Source: CAXMMR01 sp963692975
Lineage (GTDB): Bacteria; Pseudomonadota; Alphaproteobacteria; Acetobacterales; Acetobacteraceae
Direction: 5' to 3'
Assembly: GCA_963692975.2 (NCBI GenBank)
Contig: CAXMMR010000034.1
Span: 62,001 to 126,000 of the forward strand
Length of the DNA: 64,000 nt
The notes beneath the pieces are model-generated. The model was not told the DNA's origin and did not search any database. It saw nothing but the letters and a program-made list of their open reading frames with translations. This document shows positions 33,366 through 42,319 of the stretch, in pieces; within the stretch, counting starts at the first letter, position 1; every line of letters begins with the position of its first letter. Position numbers and translations under genes: made by a program.

Positions 33366-34568
33366 GTGACGCAGCATGTCGACGTGCTGGTGCTGGGCGC
33401 CGGGGCAGCCGGGCTGATGGCGGCGCGCACGGCCGGGCGGCGCGGCCGCACGGTGCTGCTGCTGGACCATGCCGAGCAAGCGGGTGCCAAGATCCTGATC
33501 TCGGGCGGCGGCCGCTGCAACTTCACCAATCGCGACTGCGTCGCCGAGCGCTTCTTCTCCGACAACCCGGCGTTCTGCCGCTCGGCGCTGGCGCGCTACA
33601 CGCCGGCGGACTTTCTCGCCGAGATCGAGGCCGCGGGCATCGCCTGGCACCACAAGACGCTTGGCCAGCTGTTCTGCGACGGGCCGGCGCGACAGATCGT
33701 CGACATGCTGCTGGCCGGCTGCGCGGAAGCGGGGGTCAGCCTGCGTCTGGGTGCGCGGGTCGGCCCGGTGCAGCGCGGCGGGGCGCATGGCGCGGGCCGC
33801 TTCCTGGTCGAGACCGACGCCGGGGCGGTGAGCGCGACGTCGCTGGTGCTGGCGAGCGGCGGGCTGTCGATCCCCAAGCTTGGCGCGACGGGCTTGGCCT
33901 ACGAGGTGGCGCGGCGGATGGGGCTGGCGCTGACGGCGCTGCGGCCGGCGCTGGTGGGGCTGCGGCTGGAGGCGGCGGCGCTCGCGCGGCTGGCCGGGCT
34001 TGCCGGGGTGTCGCTCGCGGTCGAGGCGATGGCCGGCAATGGGGCGCGGCGGCGAGGGTTTCGCGAGGCGATGCTATTCACCCATCGCGGCCTGTCCGGC
34101 CCGGCGATCCTGCAGGCCTCGTCGTGCTGGCGGGAGGGCGAGGCTATTCGGGTCAACCTGCTGCCTGACGCGACCCCCGGCGTGCTGCTGGCGGCCAAGC
34201 GGGCGCGGCCGCGGGCGGGGCTCGCGCGGGTGCTGGGCGAGCACATGCCGCAGCGGCTGGCCGACGCGATGCTGCCGCGCGAGATGGCGTCGCGCCCGGT
34301 GGGCGAGCTGCGCGACCGGCAGCTGAGCGACCTCCTCGCCGAGCTGCAGGCGATGGAGTTCCGGCCCGACGCCAGCGAGGGCTATGCCAAGGCGGAGGTG
34401 ACGCTCGGCGGCGTCGACACCCGGGCGCTCTCCTCGCGCACCCTGGAGGCTTGCCGCGTGCCGGGGCTGCATGTCGTCGGCGAGGCGGTCGACGTCACCG
34501 GCTGGCTGGGCGGCTACAACTTTCAATGGGCGTGGTCGAGCGGGGTCGCCGCCGGCATGGCGGCCTGA
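33366..34568 (+). CDS. BaiN/HI0933-family NAD(P)/FAD-dependent flavoprotein
   Basis: 400 aa from GTG 33366. The FAD-binding VDVLVLGAGAAGLMAARTAG is followed by the family hallmark KILISGGGRCNFTNRDC and LGQLFCDGPARQIVDMLL, then SLVLASGGLSIPKLGATGLA and GYNFQWAWSSGVAAGMA at the end. This matches the HI0933/YhiN/BaiN group, flavoproteins of poorly known physiological role; BaiN is reported to act on bile acids in gut bacteria, which is unlikely to carry over. It starts 19 bp after the clpS stop and may be co-transcribed with it. Confidence 0.88.
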   Translation: MTQHVDVLVLGAGAAGLMAARTAGRRGRTVLLLDHAEQAGAKILISGGGRCNFTNRDCVAERFFSDNPAFCRSALARYTPADFLAEIEAAGIAWHHKTLGQLFCDGPARQIVDMLLAGCAEAGVSLRLGARVGPVQRGGAHGAGRFLVETDAGAVSATSLVLASGGLSIPKLGATGLAYEVARRMGLALTALRPALVGLRLEAAALARLAGLAGVSLAVEAMAGNGARRRGFREAMLFTHRGLSGPAILQASSCWREGEAIRVNLLPDATPGVLLAAKRARPRAGLARVLGEHMPQRLADAMLPREMASRPVGELRDRQLSDLLAELQAMEFRPDASEGYAKAEVTLGGVDTRALSSRTLEACRVPGLHVVGEAVDVTGWLGGYNFQWAWSSGVAAGMAA

Positions 34569-34622
34569 GCCGTTTCGGCGGGGCTGTTTAGGCCGTGCCG
34601 GCGGGGCGGCCTGAAGCAGGCG

Positions 34623-37544
34623 TCAGCTGGCGCGTCGTGTCAGCCGGCGCTCGGCCTCGATGACCTGGTCGCGCCCCGAGTGCTTGGCCTGATACAGCGC
34701 CTCGTCGATGCGGCCGATCAGCGATTCCCAGCCGTCGCCGGCCTGCGCGCGGCCGACGCCGATGCTGCAGGTGACCGCGATCTCGCGTCCGAGGGCGACG
34801 AACGGCTTGGTGCGGATGGCCTCGTTGAGCGCCAGGATGCGGGCCTTGGCGCTCTGGTCGTCATCGGCCAGCAGGATCAGCATCTCCTCGCCGCCATAGC
34901 GGCCGGCGCACTCGCCGGGCCGGAGCATCTGGCGGATCTGCTCGCTGATGCCGATCAGGATCTCGTCGCCGACGAGATGGCCGTGCATGTCGTTGACGCG
35001 CTTGAAGTGGTCGACGTCGACCAGGCCGGCGACCAGCCGCTCGGCGTCGCCGGAGCGCTCCAGCATGGCGATGAAGCGCTTCTGGATCTCGCCGCGGTTG
35101 AGCAGGCCGGTCAGGCTGTCGCGGGTCGCCTGCAGCATCAGCGCCTCCTTGGCGACGCGGATCTCTTCCGTCCTGACCTGCACCGTGCGCTCCAGGACGG
35201 CCTGGCGCTGCAGCACGGCGTGGTAGCGCAGCCGGAAGCTCATCACGACGATCAGCAGGGCGAGCAGCAGGTAGGCGAGCCATGCCGGCCATGACGCCCA
35301 CCAGGCCCGCCTGATGCGGACCGTGAACGAGACCGGCGGCGAGGATTGGCCGGTCAAGGTGTCGACGGCGGTGACGGTCAGCCGGTGATGGCCGGAGGGG
35401 ACGAACGGGTAGCGGGCGTAGCCGGACTGGGTGGTCACCCAGTCCGCATCGACGCCGTCAAGGCGGTAGCGAAAGACGATCGAGCGTTCGGCTTGGAAGT
35501 TCGAGGTGCCGAAGGCGACGGCGAGCGGGCTGGTCGTGTAGTCGACCGAGGCGAGGGGGTATTGCTGCGATCCGAGCGTCAGCGAGCTGATGACGACGTT
35601 GATCGCGTCGGAGCGGAACAGCGTCGTCGGGTCGGTGAGGTGGGACAGCCCCTGGCTGGTCGAGATCCAGATCGAGCCGTCGACATCCTCGTAGAGGCCG
35701 TCCTGGCTGGTGTCGTTCCAGACCAGGCCGGCATCGGCGTTGACCGAGCGCCACTTGTCTCGATTGAAGACGGAGAGGCCGCGGTCGGTGGCGGCCCAGA
35801 CCCAGCCGCGGCGGTCGACCAGGATCGAGGTGACGGAGTTGGAGAGGATGGTGGGCGAGGCGTAGTTCTGCAGCCTGGGGGGCTGATGGTCCGACAGGGA
35901 GACCAGGTAGACGCCGCCGCCCGGACCACCGACCCAGACCTCGCCGGTGGCGCCGAGCGCGAGGGCGACCGGCTCGAAGGCAGGGTTCGGCCATTTGGCG
36001 ACGACCTGCTCCACCGAGCCGTCGGTGCGCCAGTGCATCAGGGATTGCTGGCTGACATACCACAGGCTGCCGTCGCTGTCGGGCGCGATGGACAGCACCG
36101 GCGCGCCGGTGCCCGGCAGCTTCTGGATGCGGCGCGACGGGCCGGGCGCGTCGTCGACGAAGTAGATGCCGCCCTGGGTTGCGAACCAGACCCGGCTGCC
36201 GGCGCCATGCAGGATCATGTTCGCCGCCGGCAGGTCGAAATGCTCGATCGCCCCGGTCGTCACGTCGATGCAGGACAGGCCCTTGACGCCGTTGGTGCGC
36301 CATAGATGCGTCGGCGCGCCCATGCCGATGGCGAAGGCGTAGCCGCGGTAGTGGCTGTGCGCGATGGCCATGCCGCCGGCGCCGACCGCATCGACGCCGC
36401 GATCGGTTGCGACCCATAGCGGGCCGCCCGGCTGGCGCACTACCTGCCAGATCGTGTCGTCGGTCAGCCCGTCGCGATGGTCGCGGTTTTCCCAGTTGCC
36501 GTAGCCGAACACGCGGTAGACGCCGTGACCGCCGGCGGCGAACCAGAAGCTGCCTTCGTGATCGACGAGCAAGGCGCTCAGGCGGGCATCGGTCAGGCCA
36601 TCGGCCGTGCTGACCTGCTTCCAGCCGGCGGCTTGCTGGACGAGGAAGCCGTCATCGGACTGCGTAACCAGAGCGCCGGAGGCCAGTTGCACGACGCGCA
36701 GTCGGGTGGCGAAGCCGGCGCTTTCGCCCTGGAACGGCAGGTCCTCGATCGTGACCTGGCCGGAGCGCGGGTCGATCGTCGCCAGAGAGTTCGTGGAGCG
36801 GGCGATGATCGTGCCGGCCTTAGTCGCCAACAGGGCATACCACGGGCCGCCGATCAGCCCGTCACCGCGCCCGTAGCAGCGCGTGTGCCGGTCATCGAAG
36901 CTGCAGACGAGGCCATCGGCATACGACGCCCATAGCCGATCGCCGGTGCTTGCCAGGGTGATCGGCTGGCTGAGCGGGTCCGCCTCCCGCAGCGGCAGGC
37001 CGATCGGGGTCAGCCGGGGCGACGCCGGATCTGTGACGTCGACGAAGGCGACGCGGCCCTTGACGAGCACGGCGGCGCCGTTCCGCCAGGGCGTCATCTG
37101 CACGGTCTCGTCGTGGAGGAAGGTCTCGACCGGGATCGTGACGGAGGTGAAGTGCAGCGCCCGGGGCGGGCGGAACTTGCTGACGGCGGCGTCGGATACG
37201 AAGATGTCGGTGTCGAAGCGGACGATGACGCGGTCGTCGGGGGTGAAGGCGACATCGGACACCGAGCCGCCATCGGGCAGGCCCTGCTCCGGACCGAGGC
37301 TTTGGAAGCGCCGGCCTGCATAGACGAAGATGCCGTTGCTGGTGCAGGCGAACAGGTCGCCTGCCGCATCCTGCTGCAGGCAGCTGACGTCGAGGTCGCT
37401 GAGCCCGTCGGCCTCGCCGTAGGTTCGCAGCGAGACGCGCTGCGCCTGGGCACTGAGGCTTACGAGAGATAGGACGAGCCCAACAAGCGCGAGGAGCACC
37501 GCCTGTGGCGCACACGATCTTACCCGAGACGGCAAAGTAGCCAA
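34623..37544 (-). CDS. Beta-propeller sensor diguanylate cyclase (GGEEM)
   Basis: The product has 973 aa: a signal peptide (VLLALVGLVLSLVSLSAQAQ), about 700 residues of two-component-regulator propeller repeats (for example DNLSVSFN-like segments WVGGPGGGVYLVSLSDHQPP and WVWAATDRGLSVFNRDKWRS), a Y_Y_Y-type strand (YRLDGVDADWVTTQSGYARY), one membrane helix (WASWPAWLAYLLLALLIVVM), a coiled coil and a GGDEF domain (RDSLTGLLNRGEIQKRFIAM, DVDHFKRVNDMHGHLVGDE). The active loop reads RYGGEEMLI, with Met for the usual Phe. The product-inhibition site five residues upstream reads RPGE where active cyclases often have RxxD. It likely makes cyclic di-GMP in response to a periplasmic signal. Confidence 0.88.
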   Translation of the reverse strand: MATLPSRVRSCAPQAVLLALVGLVLSLVSLSAQAQRVSLRTYGEADGLSDLDVSCLQQDAAGDLFACTSNGIFVYAGRRFQSLGPEQGLPDGGSVSDVAFTPDDRVIVRFDTDIFVSDAAVSKFRPPRALHFTSVTIPVETFLHDETVQMTPWRNGAAVLVKGRVAFVDVTDPASPRLTPIGLPLREADPLSQPITLASTGDRLWASYADGLVCSFDDRHTRCYGRGDGLIGGPWYALLATKAGTIIARSTNSLATIDPRSGQVTIEDLPFQGESAGFATRLRVVQLASGALVTQSDDGFLVQQAAGWKQVSTADGLTDARLSALLVDHEGSFWFAAGGHGVYRVFGYGNWENRDHRDGLTDDTIWQVVRQPGGPLWVATDRGVDAVGAGGMAIAHSHYRGYAFAIGMGAPTHLWRTNGVKGLSCIDVTTGAIEHFDLPAANMILHGAGSRVWFATQGGIYFVDDAPGPSRRIQKLPGTGAPVLSIAPDSDGSLWYVSQQSLMHWRTDGSVEQVVAKWPNPAFEPVALALGATGEVWVGGPGGGVYLVSLSDHQPPRLQNYASPTILSNSVTSILVDRRGWVWAATDRGLSVFNRDKWRSVNADAGLVWNDTSQDGLYEDVDGSIWISTSQGLSHLTDPTTLFRSDAINVVISSLTLGSQQYPLASVDYTTSPLAVAFGTSNFQAERSIVFRYRLDGVDADWVTTQSGYARYPFVPSGHHRLTVTAVDTLTGQSSPPVSFTVRIRRAWWASWPAWLAYLLLALLIVVMSFRLRYHAVLQRQAVLERTVQVRTEEIRVAKEALMLQATRDSLTGLLNRGEIQKRFIAMLERSGDAERLVAGLVDVDHFKRVNDMHGHLVGDEILIGISEQIRQMLRPGECAGRYGGEEMLILLADDDQSAKARILALNEAIRTKPFVALGREIAVTCSIGVGRAQAGDGWESLIGRIDEALYQAKHSGRDQVIEAERRLTRRAS

Positions 37545-37880
37545 GCATTCAAGTGCTTCGTCTCGCCTTCATACGACCCTGCCACCTTATAATAACAGGA
37601 CGTATTCGGCTTGTCGTGCTGGTTCTCGGGTCGACTTACATCATCAAAGTTAATACAAATATAAAACTCAACTGTGCATCGCGAAAATTAGACGAGACCA
37701 ACATCTTTTTGAGAAAGCGTGTTGCAGGTCTCGGGTCGCGACGAGGTGACGCGGCAGGAGGCTCTCACGCTCTAGGATAAGCACGAGCAGGCGAGGCCGC
37801 AGGGTGAGCCCTGCGGCCTCGATGGGATCCACCGACGCCATGATCACCGCCTGCTTGCAGTCGGCTTGGCTCGAGCCTGT
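37545..37880. other. 336-bp intergenic region, AT-rich, no gene
   Basis: Between the cyclase gene (leftward) and the repeat-peptide gene (leftward). It includes an AT-rich run around 37640-37680 that could carry the cyclase promoter, and the strong hairpin at 37792-37821. I see no open reading frame with coding character. Confidence 0.5.
37792..37821 (-). terminator. 13-bp perfect hairpin downstream of the repeat-peptide gene
   Basis: CGAGGCCGCAGGG and CCCTGCGGCCTCG pair perfectly around TGAG. It lies 60 nt after the stop codon of the leftward repeat-peptide gene. No T-run follows on the minus strand, so it may act as an RNA 3'-end stabiliser or a rho-assisted terminator rather than a classical one. 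Confidence 0.55.
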
Positions 37881-38321
37881 TCAGGCTGGCTGGGTCAGAT
37901 CAAATCCGGTCGGCTGGGTATGGAAGGTAGCCGGGGTGAGCTGCAGGCCGGTCGGCTGGGTATGGAAGGTGGCCGGGGTGAGCTGCAGGCCGGTCGGCTG
38001 GGTGTGGAAGGTGGCCGGGGTGAGTTGCAGGCCGGTCGGCTGTGTGTGGAAGGTGGCCGGGGTGAGCTGCAGGCCGGTCGGCTGGGTGTGGAAGGTGGCC
38101 GGGGTGAGCTGCAGGCCGGTCGGCTGGGTGTGGAAGGTGGCCGGGGTGAGCTGCAGGCCGGTCGGCTGGGTGTGGAAGGTGGCGGGCGTTGGCCGTGGAG
38201 CGCTCGCCGGCGATGTTGTCGCACTCGTCCGATCGGCGGATTTGGCTGCGCCTGCTCCGAGGCTGACGACGAGAGCAAGAGCAAGGCAGGCTTTCACCGT
38301 CTGAGAAACGACTATCGACAT
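37881..38321 (-). CDS. Exported peptide of seven 14-residue repeats
   Basis: The product has 146 aa. Residues 1-29 form a signal peptide: MSIVVSQTVKACLALALVVS, then LGAGAAKSA. Residues 30-44 are a Ser/Thr/Pro linker. Residues 45-142 are seven tandem copies of TPATFHTQPTGLQL, the last ending FDL, followed by TQPA-stop. AGAGG lies about 8 nt before the ATG. Beyond the signal there is no Cys, no acidic residue apart from the linker Asp (residue 30) and the single Asp in the last repeat, and no membrane helix. One His and two Pro per repeat could bind metal or surfaces. The repeats are nearly identical at DNA level, so the array is young or homogenised. I know of no family; the product could be a secreted structural or signal peptide precursor. 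Confidence 0.65.
   Translation of the reverse strand: MSIVVSQTVKACLALALVVSLGAGAAKSADRTSATTSPASAPRPTPATFHTQPTGLQLTPATFHTQPTGLQLTPATFHTQPTGLQLTPATFHTQPTGLQLTPATFHTQPTGLQLTPATFHTQPTGLQLTPATFHTQPTGFDLTQPA
37896..38189 (-). repeat. 42-bp tandem repeat, seven units
   Basis: Seven 42-bp units (294 bp) with only a few substitutions; on the plus strand each contains GGCCGGGGTGAGCTGCAGGC and CGGTCGGCTGGG. The period is a multiple of three, so all frames through the array stay open on both strands. Only the minus-strand reading has a start codon with an RBS and a signal peptide. Confidence 0.95.
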
Positions 38322-38565
38322 GATCAGTGCCTCTACAATTTTGACGAGTTATCGGGTAGCAACGATATACACGAAATCATATTGCAGCCGCAACGGGAAA
38401 TCCGGGCTACCACACGTCAGCCACGCTGCCAACGCAAGTAATTGCTAAAGATAGTCTCATAAACAAGACTGAATACAACCTTGAGACGAAGAAAAGTTAT
38501 TTAGATCGCCTGTCGGTTGCTGGTGTTTGGCTTGTTGCGCTGGCGAGCGTTTATGCTCGGCTCGC

Positions 38566-40074
38566 TCAGGCCTTGCCGCGCCACATCGCCCTCTTACGGA
38601 GAGGTCGCGGGCGGGCGCCGCCCCCAGCGGGCCCCAGGCAGAGCCCTGGCCTCGGGACGGGGCGGCCGGGTGCTCGGGTGGCGCTGGGCACCGAGCCGGC
38701 GTGGCGCATGCCAAGCGCGTTCAGTGCGCCATAGACGAGCGAGCCGCAGGCGACCATGGCGAACACGGCACTGATGCCCTCGCCCCGGCGAGCGAGGATC
38801 AGGCCGCCGCCGGCGGCGACCAGCAGGCGCGCGAGGCCGGCCAGGAACGGCCACAGCATGCGCGCGCGGCCCTGGCAGGCGAAGTACAGCACCATGCCGA
38901 GGCCGACCGCGCCGTAAGCCGGGGCGACGATGCGCAGATAGTGCGCGCCGGCGGCCAGCACCGCGGGGTCGGCGGTAAACAGGCCAATCCAGGCGCTCGG
39001 GAACGCTGCTGCGAGCAGGCCGACGCATTCGGTCGGCACCAGGGCGATGACGGCGGCAAGCCAGGCGACCTTGCGGGCGCGGGCGTGGTCGCCGGCGCCG
39101 GTGCTGGCGCCGACCATGGTGACGACGGCGCTGCCGAGGCCGAACACCAGCGGGATCAACAGCCAGTCGAGCCGCGAGGCGATGCCGTATCCGGCGAGCG
39201 CGCCGACGCCGAACACGCCGACGGCGGCGGTGACCAGCAGGATGGTCATGTTGGCCATCAGCGCGCCGAGGGCGGAGACCGAGCCGACGCCGAGGATGGC
39301 GCGGAAGTTGGCCCAGCGCAGCGGCGCCGCGGTCAGCGCGAGCACGCCGTCGCCGCGCCAGAAATAGCGCAGCAGCACGAGCGAGGCGCCGAGATAGTAC
39401 AGGCTGACGGCGAGACCCGCGCCGCCGACGCCGAGCCGGGGCAGCGGGCCGATGCCGAAGATCAGCGCCGGCGAGAGCGGGATCACCACCGCGGCGCCGA
39501 CCAGGGTGACGGTCGCTGGCAGCTTGACCTCGCCGGCGCCGCGCAGGGCTGCGGCCAGCAGGTTGACCGCCCAGATCGGCACCGCGCCGATGAAGAACCA
39601 GCCGGAGAAGCGCACCGCGGCGGCGAGCGCGCCGCCGGCGCCGCCCATGGCGCGATACAGCATCGGCCCGGCCAGCAGCGCGCCGATGGTGAACAGCAGG
39701 CCGAAGGCGACCGCCAGCACCAGGCTGTGCAGCACCAGCGCGTCCGCCTCGTCCTGCCGGCCGGCGCCGCTGGCGCGCGCCACCGCCGAGGACACGCCGC
39801 CGCCGATGCCGCCATTGCTCATCGCGGTCATCAGCGCCGGCAGCGGGAAGACGAGGGCGACGCCGGCGAGAGCGTCGGTGCCCAGGAAGCCGGTCCAGTA
39901 GGTTTCGGCGACCGAGACCACCGTCTGAGCCAGCAGCACGCCGATCGTCGGCAAGCCAAGGCGCAGCAGGGTGGCCAGCAGCGGGCCGTGCAGGACCGCC
40001 GCGCGCCGCTCAGCGCGCTGCGCGTCCCTGGCCGATGAGGCGGGCTTGGCTGCGGCGATGGTCGGATCAAGCAT
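38566..40074 (-). CDS. MATE-family multidrug efflux protein
   Basis: 502 aa from ATG 40074 (MLDPTIAAAKPASS; GGGG lies 6 nt upstream), or 506 aa from ATG 40086. Twelve hydrophobic segments in two halves: LLRLGLPTIGVLLAQTVVSV, TYWTGFLGTDALAGVALVFP, GGGVSSAVARASGAGRQDEA, and in the second half ALGALMANMTILLVTAAVG and GYGIASRLDWLLIPLVFGLG with VGASTGAGDHARARKVAW. It should export cationic or other drugs with Na+ or H+. The last 45 residues run through a partial intergenic repeat and are probably not functional. It is divergent from a PadR regulator gene, which probably controls it. Confidence 0.88.
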   Translation of the reverse strand: MLDPTIAAAKPASSARDAQRAERRAAVLHGPLLATLLRLGLPTIGVLLAQTVVSVAETYWTGFLGTDALAGVALVFPLPALMTAMSNGGIGGGVSSAVARASGAGRQDEADALVLHSLVLAVAFGLLFTIGALLAGPMLYRAMGGAGGALAAAVRFSGWFFIGAVPIWAVNLLAAALRGAGEVKLPATVTLVGAAVVIPLSPALIFGIGPLPRLGVGGAGLAVSLYYLGASLVLLRYFWRGDGVLALTAAPLRWANFRAILGVGSVSALGALMANMTILLVTAAVGVFGVGALAGYGIASRLDWLLIPLVFGLGSAVVTMVGASTGAGDHARARKVAWLAAVIALVPTECVGLLAAAFPSAWIGLFTADPAVLAAGAHYLRIVAPAYGAVGLGMVLYFACQGRARMLWPFLAGLARLLVAAGGGLILARRGEGISAVFAMVACGSLVYGALNALGMRHAGSVPSATRAPGRPVPRPGLCLGPAGGGARPRPLRKRAMWRGKA

Positions 40075-40091
40075 GGCGCCCCGCATTGGAG

Positions 40092-40127
40092 TTGTGGCAG
40101 CGAGCAGTATGTGTATAATTGCATATG
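40092..40127 (+). promoter_or_regulatory. Divergent promoter between MATE and PadR genes
   Basis: TTGTGG (40092-40097) and TATAAT (40114-40119) are spaced by 16 bp and point toward the padR gene. The -10 box sits inside TATGTGTATAATTGCATATG (40108-40127), a loosely symmetric AT-rich block of the kind PadR repressors bind. The same block would also overlap the promoter of the MATE gene read the other way. Confidence 0.5.
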
Positions 40128-40203
40128 CGTCAAATCTAAACAGTTACGTGGGTGCGAGGCGTTGGGCGCCGCCGGGCACGCCGCTTCGGGAGGGAGAGCC
40201 CGC

Positions 40204-40767
40204 ATGGCGCTGGGTGACGCGATCCTCGTCTGCCTGACGGAGCGCTCGATGAGCGGCTACGACCTGGCGAAGAGCTTCGACGAGTCGATCGGGTTCTTCT
40301 GGCGGGCCGACCACCAGCAGATCTACCGCGAGCTGAGCCGGCTGCGGCAGCACGGCGAGGTCAGCACGGCGGAGGTGATCCAGAGCGGCCGGCCCAATAA
40401 GCTGGTCTACTCGATCACCGAGGCGGGGCGGGCGGCGCTCAAGCGCTGGTCGAGGGAGCCGAGCGCGCCGCAGGCCGCCAAAGACGACCTGCTGGTGCGG
40501 CTCTATGCGATCGAGCATGTCGACCGCGAGGCGGTGCGGGCGCAGCTGACGGCGCGGCTCGCGCACCATACCGAGCGGCTGGCCCGCTACGAGCGCATCC
40601 TGCAGACGCGCTATGCCGGGCAGCCGCCGACGCTGCGCCTGACCGGCCGGCTGCTGGTGCTGGAGATGGGGCTGCGCAATCAGCGCGCCTGGCTGGAGTG
40701 GTGCGAGCTGGCGCTGGGGCGGCTGGAGGCGAGCGGCGGACCTCCCGAGCCGGTTTGCAACGTCTGA
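40204..40767 (+). CDS. PadR-family transcriptional regulator
   Basis: 187 aa from ATG 40204, preceded by GGGAGGGAG. The N-terminal winged helix: GDAILVCLTERSMSGYDLAK, then FFWRADHQQIYRELSRLRQH and NKLVYSITEAGRAALKRWSR. The C-terminal helical domain mediates dimerisation (LLVRLYAIEHVDREAVRAQL). PadR proteins repress neighbouring detoxification or efflux genes and are released by the substrate. Here the divergent MATE pump is the obvious target, through the shared promoter at 40092-40127 (inference). Confidence 0.9.
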   Translation: MALGDAILVCLTERSMSGYDLAKSFDESIGFFWRADHQQIYRELSRLRQHGEVSTAEVIQSGRPNKLVYSITEAGRAALKRWSREPSAPQAAKDDLLVRLYAIEHVDREAVRAQLTARLAHHTERLARYERILQTRYAGQPPTLRLTGRLLVLEMGLRNQRAWLEWCELALGRLEASGGPPEPVCNV

Positions 40768-40951
40768 GCGGCATGCGCTCGACCCTGCCTTGAGCATCAG
40801 CCGGATCAAGCCCGCTCAGCCCGGGGGGTGGGGCGCATCGCAAATGTTGCTCGGCGATCCTCCTTGCCGGCGGCAGCTCGCCTGCTCGCAGGGCGCGTCG
40901 TTCAGCCGGTCAGTGCTTTGCTGCCGTGTCCGACGCATGGTTGAGGTTGGA

Positions 40952-42277
40952 TCAGCCGCCGGAGTCGCGCTGGCGCTGGCGCTTCAGCACCTCGTCGTCG
41001 CTGAGCCGGGCATCGTAGATCGATCGCGGCTCGACGGTGCGGGCGGTCAGGGTCGCGACCGCCACCACGAGGAGCAGCGGCACGATGAAGGAGCGGGCAT
41101 GGCCGGTCAGCTCCATCATCAGCACGATGGTCGAGATCGGGCCCTGAGTGGTTGCCGCGAGCACGGCGCCGGCGCCGAGAACGGCGTAGAGCCCGGCCGG
41201 CGCGCCTGGCCACAGGGCAGCCATCGGTGCGCCGAGCGCGCCGCCCAGTAGCGCTCCCAGCGCGAGCGAGGGCGTGAACAGGCCGCCCGGAGCGCCGCTG
41301 CCCAGGCAGAGCAGCGTCGCCGCCGGCTTGAGCAGGACCAGCCCGAGCATCAGCAACGGCGCGAGCTGGCCGGCGAATGCGAGCTCGTGCAACGTCGCGT
41401 CCGTTGCCGAGCAATTGCGGGAACGCCGATGGAGGCCGCGCCCAGCAAGGCCGAGCACGCGACGCACCGGTGCCACGACGCGGCAGCCAACCTTTCGGCC
41501 TGTGGCGATCCGACCCAGGCCACGGCGATCGGACATAGGCCACGGAGGCGAACCCGGCCAATCACCGGCCCAGCCAGCAGCGCCCAGGCGGTGCTCGCCA
41601 GATCGAGCCGGCATAGGCGGGAATAAGGTAGGTCGGCCGCATCCGGCAGAAACGCCCACGAGATGCCGGTCGCCACCAGCGACGTGACCAGCGCAGGGCA
41701 GCACGAAGCGCAGGGCGAGGGCGCCGCGCAGCACTTCGAGCGCGAACAGCGCACCTCCCAGCGGCACGCCGTAGGCCGCCGCCATGCCCGCGCCGGCGCC
41801 GCAGGCGACGAGGAGCCGGCGCATCTCGTCGGACAGATGCGTGCGGTCGGAGAGCAGGTTGGCGATGACGGCGCCGGCCTGCTTGGGCGCGCCTTCGCGG
41901 CCGAGCGAGGCGCCCATGCCGACGATCAGCACCGACAGCACCGCGCTGCCCAGGGTCCGGACCGCCGGCAGCCGCCCGGCGTGAAACCAGATCGCGGCCG
42001 TGATGTCGATGCCGTTGGCGCTGGACAGCCTGACCAGCAGGAGCTGACCGGCCGCGGTCAGCACGCCGGCGGCCAGCAGCACAGCGATGTGCCACCACCA
42101 AGGCGCGCGCGACGCCGCGGCCAGGATGTCGACGCCCGAGCCGTACCAGAGCGTGTGCTGCACCAGCAACAGCAGGCCGGTCAGCGCGGCAGCGCCGAGG
42201 CCGGTGCCGGCGCCGGTCAGCACGACCGCAAGCCAGAACCCGGCCGCATCGCGCCGCGCCAGGATGGGTGCGATCAT
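40952..42277 (-). pseudogene. ClC-type chloride channel, middle scrambled by frameshifts
   Basis: The N-terminal half is good from ATG 42277: VGMGASLGREGAPKQAGAVI (GREGP signature with Ala for Pro) and ACGAGAGMAAAYGVPLGGAL, then FALEVLRG. The C-terminal half is good: LKPAATLLCLGSGAPGGLFT with PSLALGALLGG, and TTQGPISTIVLMMELTGHAR. Between about 41400 and 41720 the expected segment is spread over several frames (LVTSLVATGISWAFLPDAAD in one, AWALLAGPVIG in another, GVPQLLGNGRD in a third), needing four or more corrections, although one frame happens to stay open. The encoded protein cannot fold as a normal ClC. Intact relatives exchange Cl- for H+. Confidence 0.75.
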
Positions 42278-42319
42278 TGCCTCTCGTCAGACCAGCCGGG
42301 GCGCTGCGGTGTCAAATCC

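Noticed and set aside
37804..38304. Rightward frames through the 42-bp array
   Set aside because: All frames stay open because the period is a multiple of three. They lack a signal peptide and an RBS, and one would start in the hairpin at 37792-37821.
41400..41720. Uninterrupted reading through the ClC gene as an intact channel
   Set aside because: The frame is open but the residues are not ClC-like here; conserved pieces appear in the other two frames.
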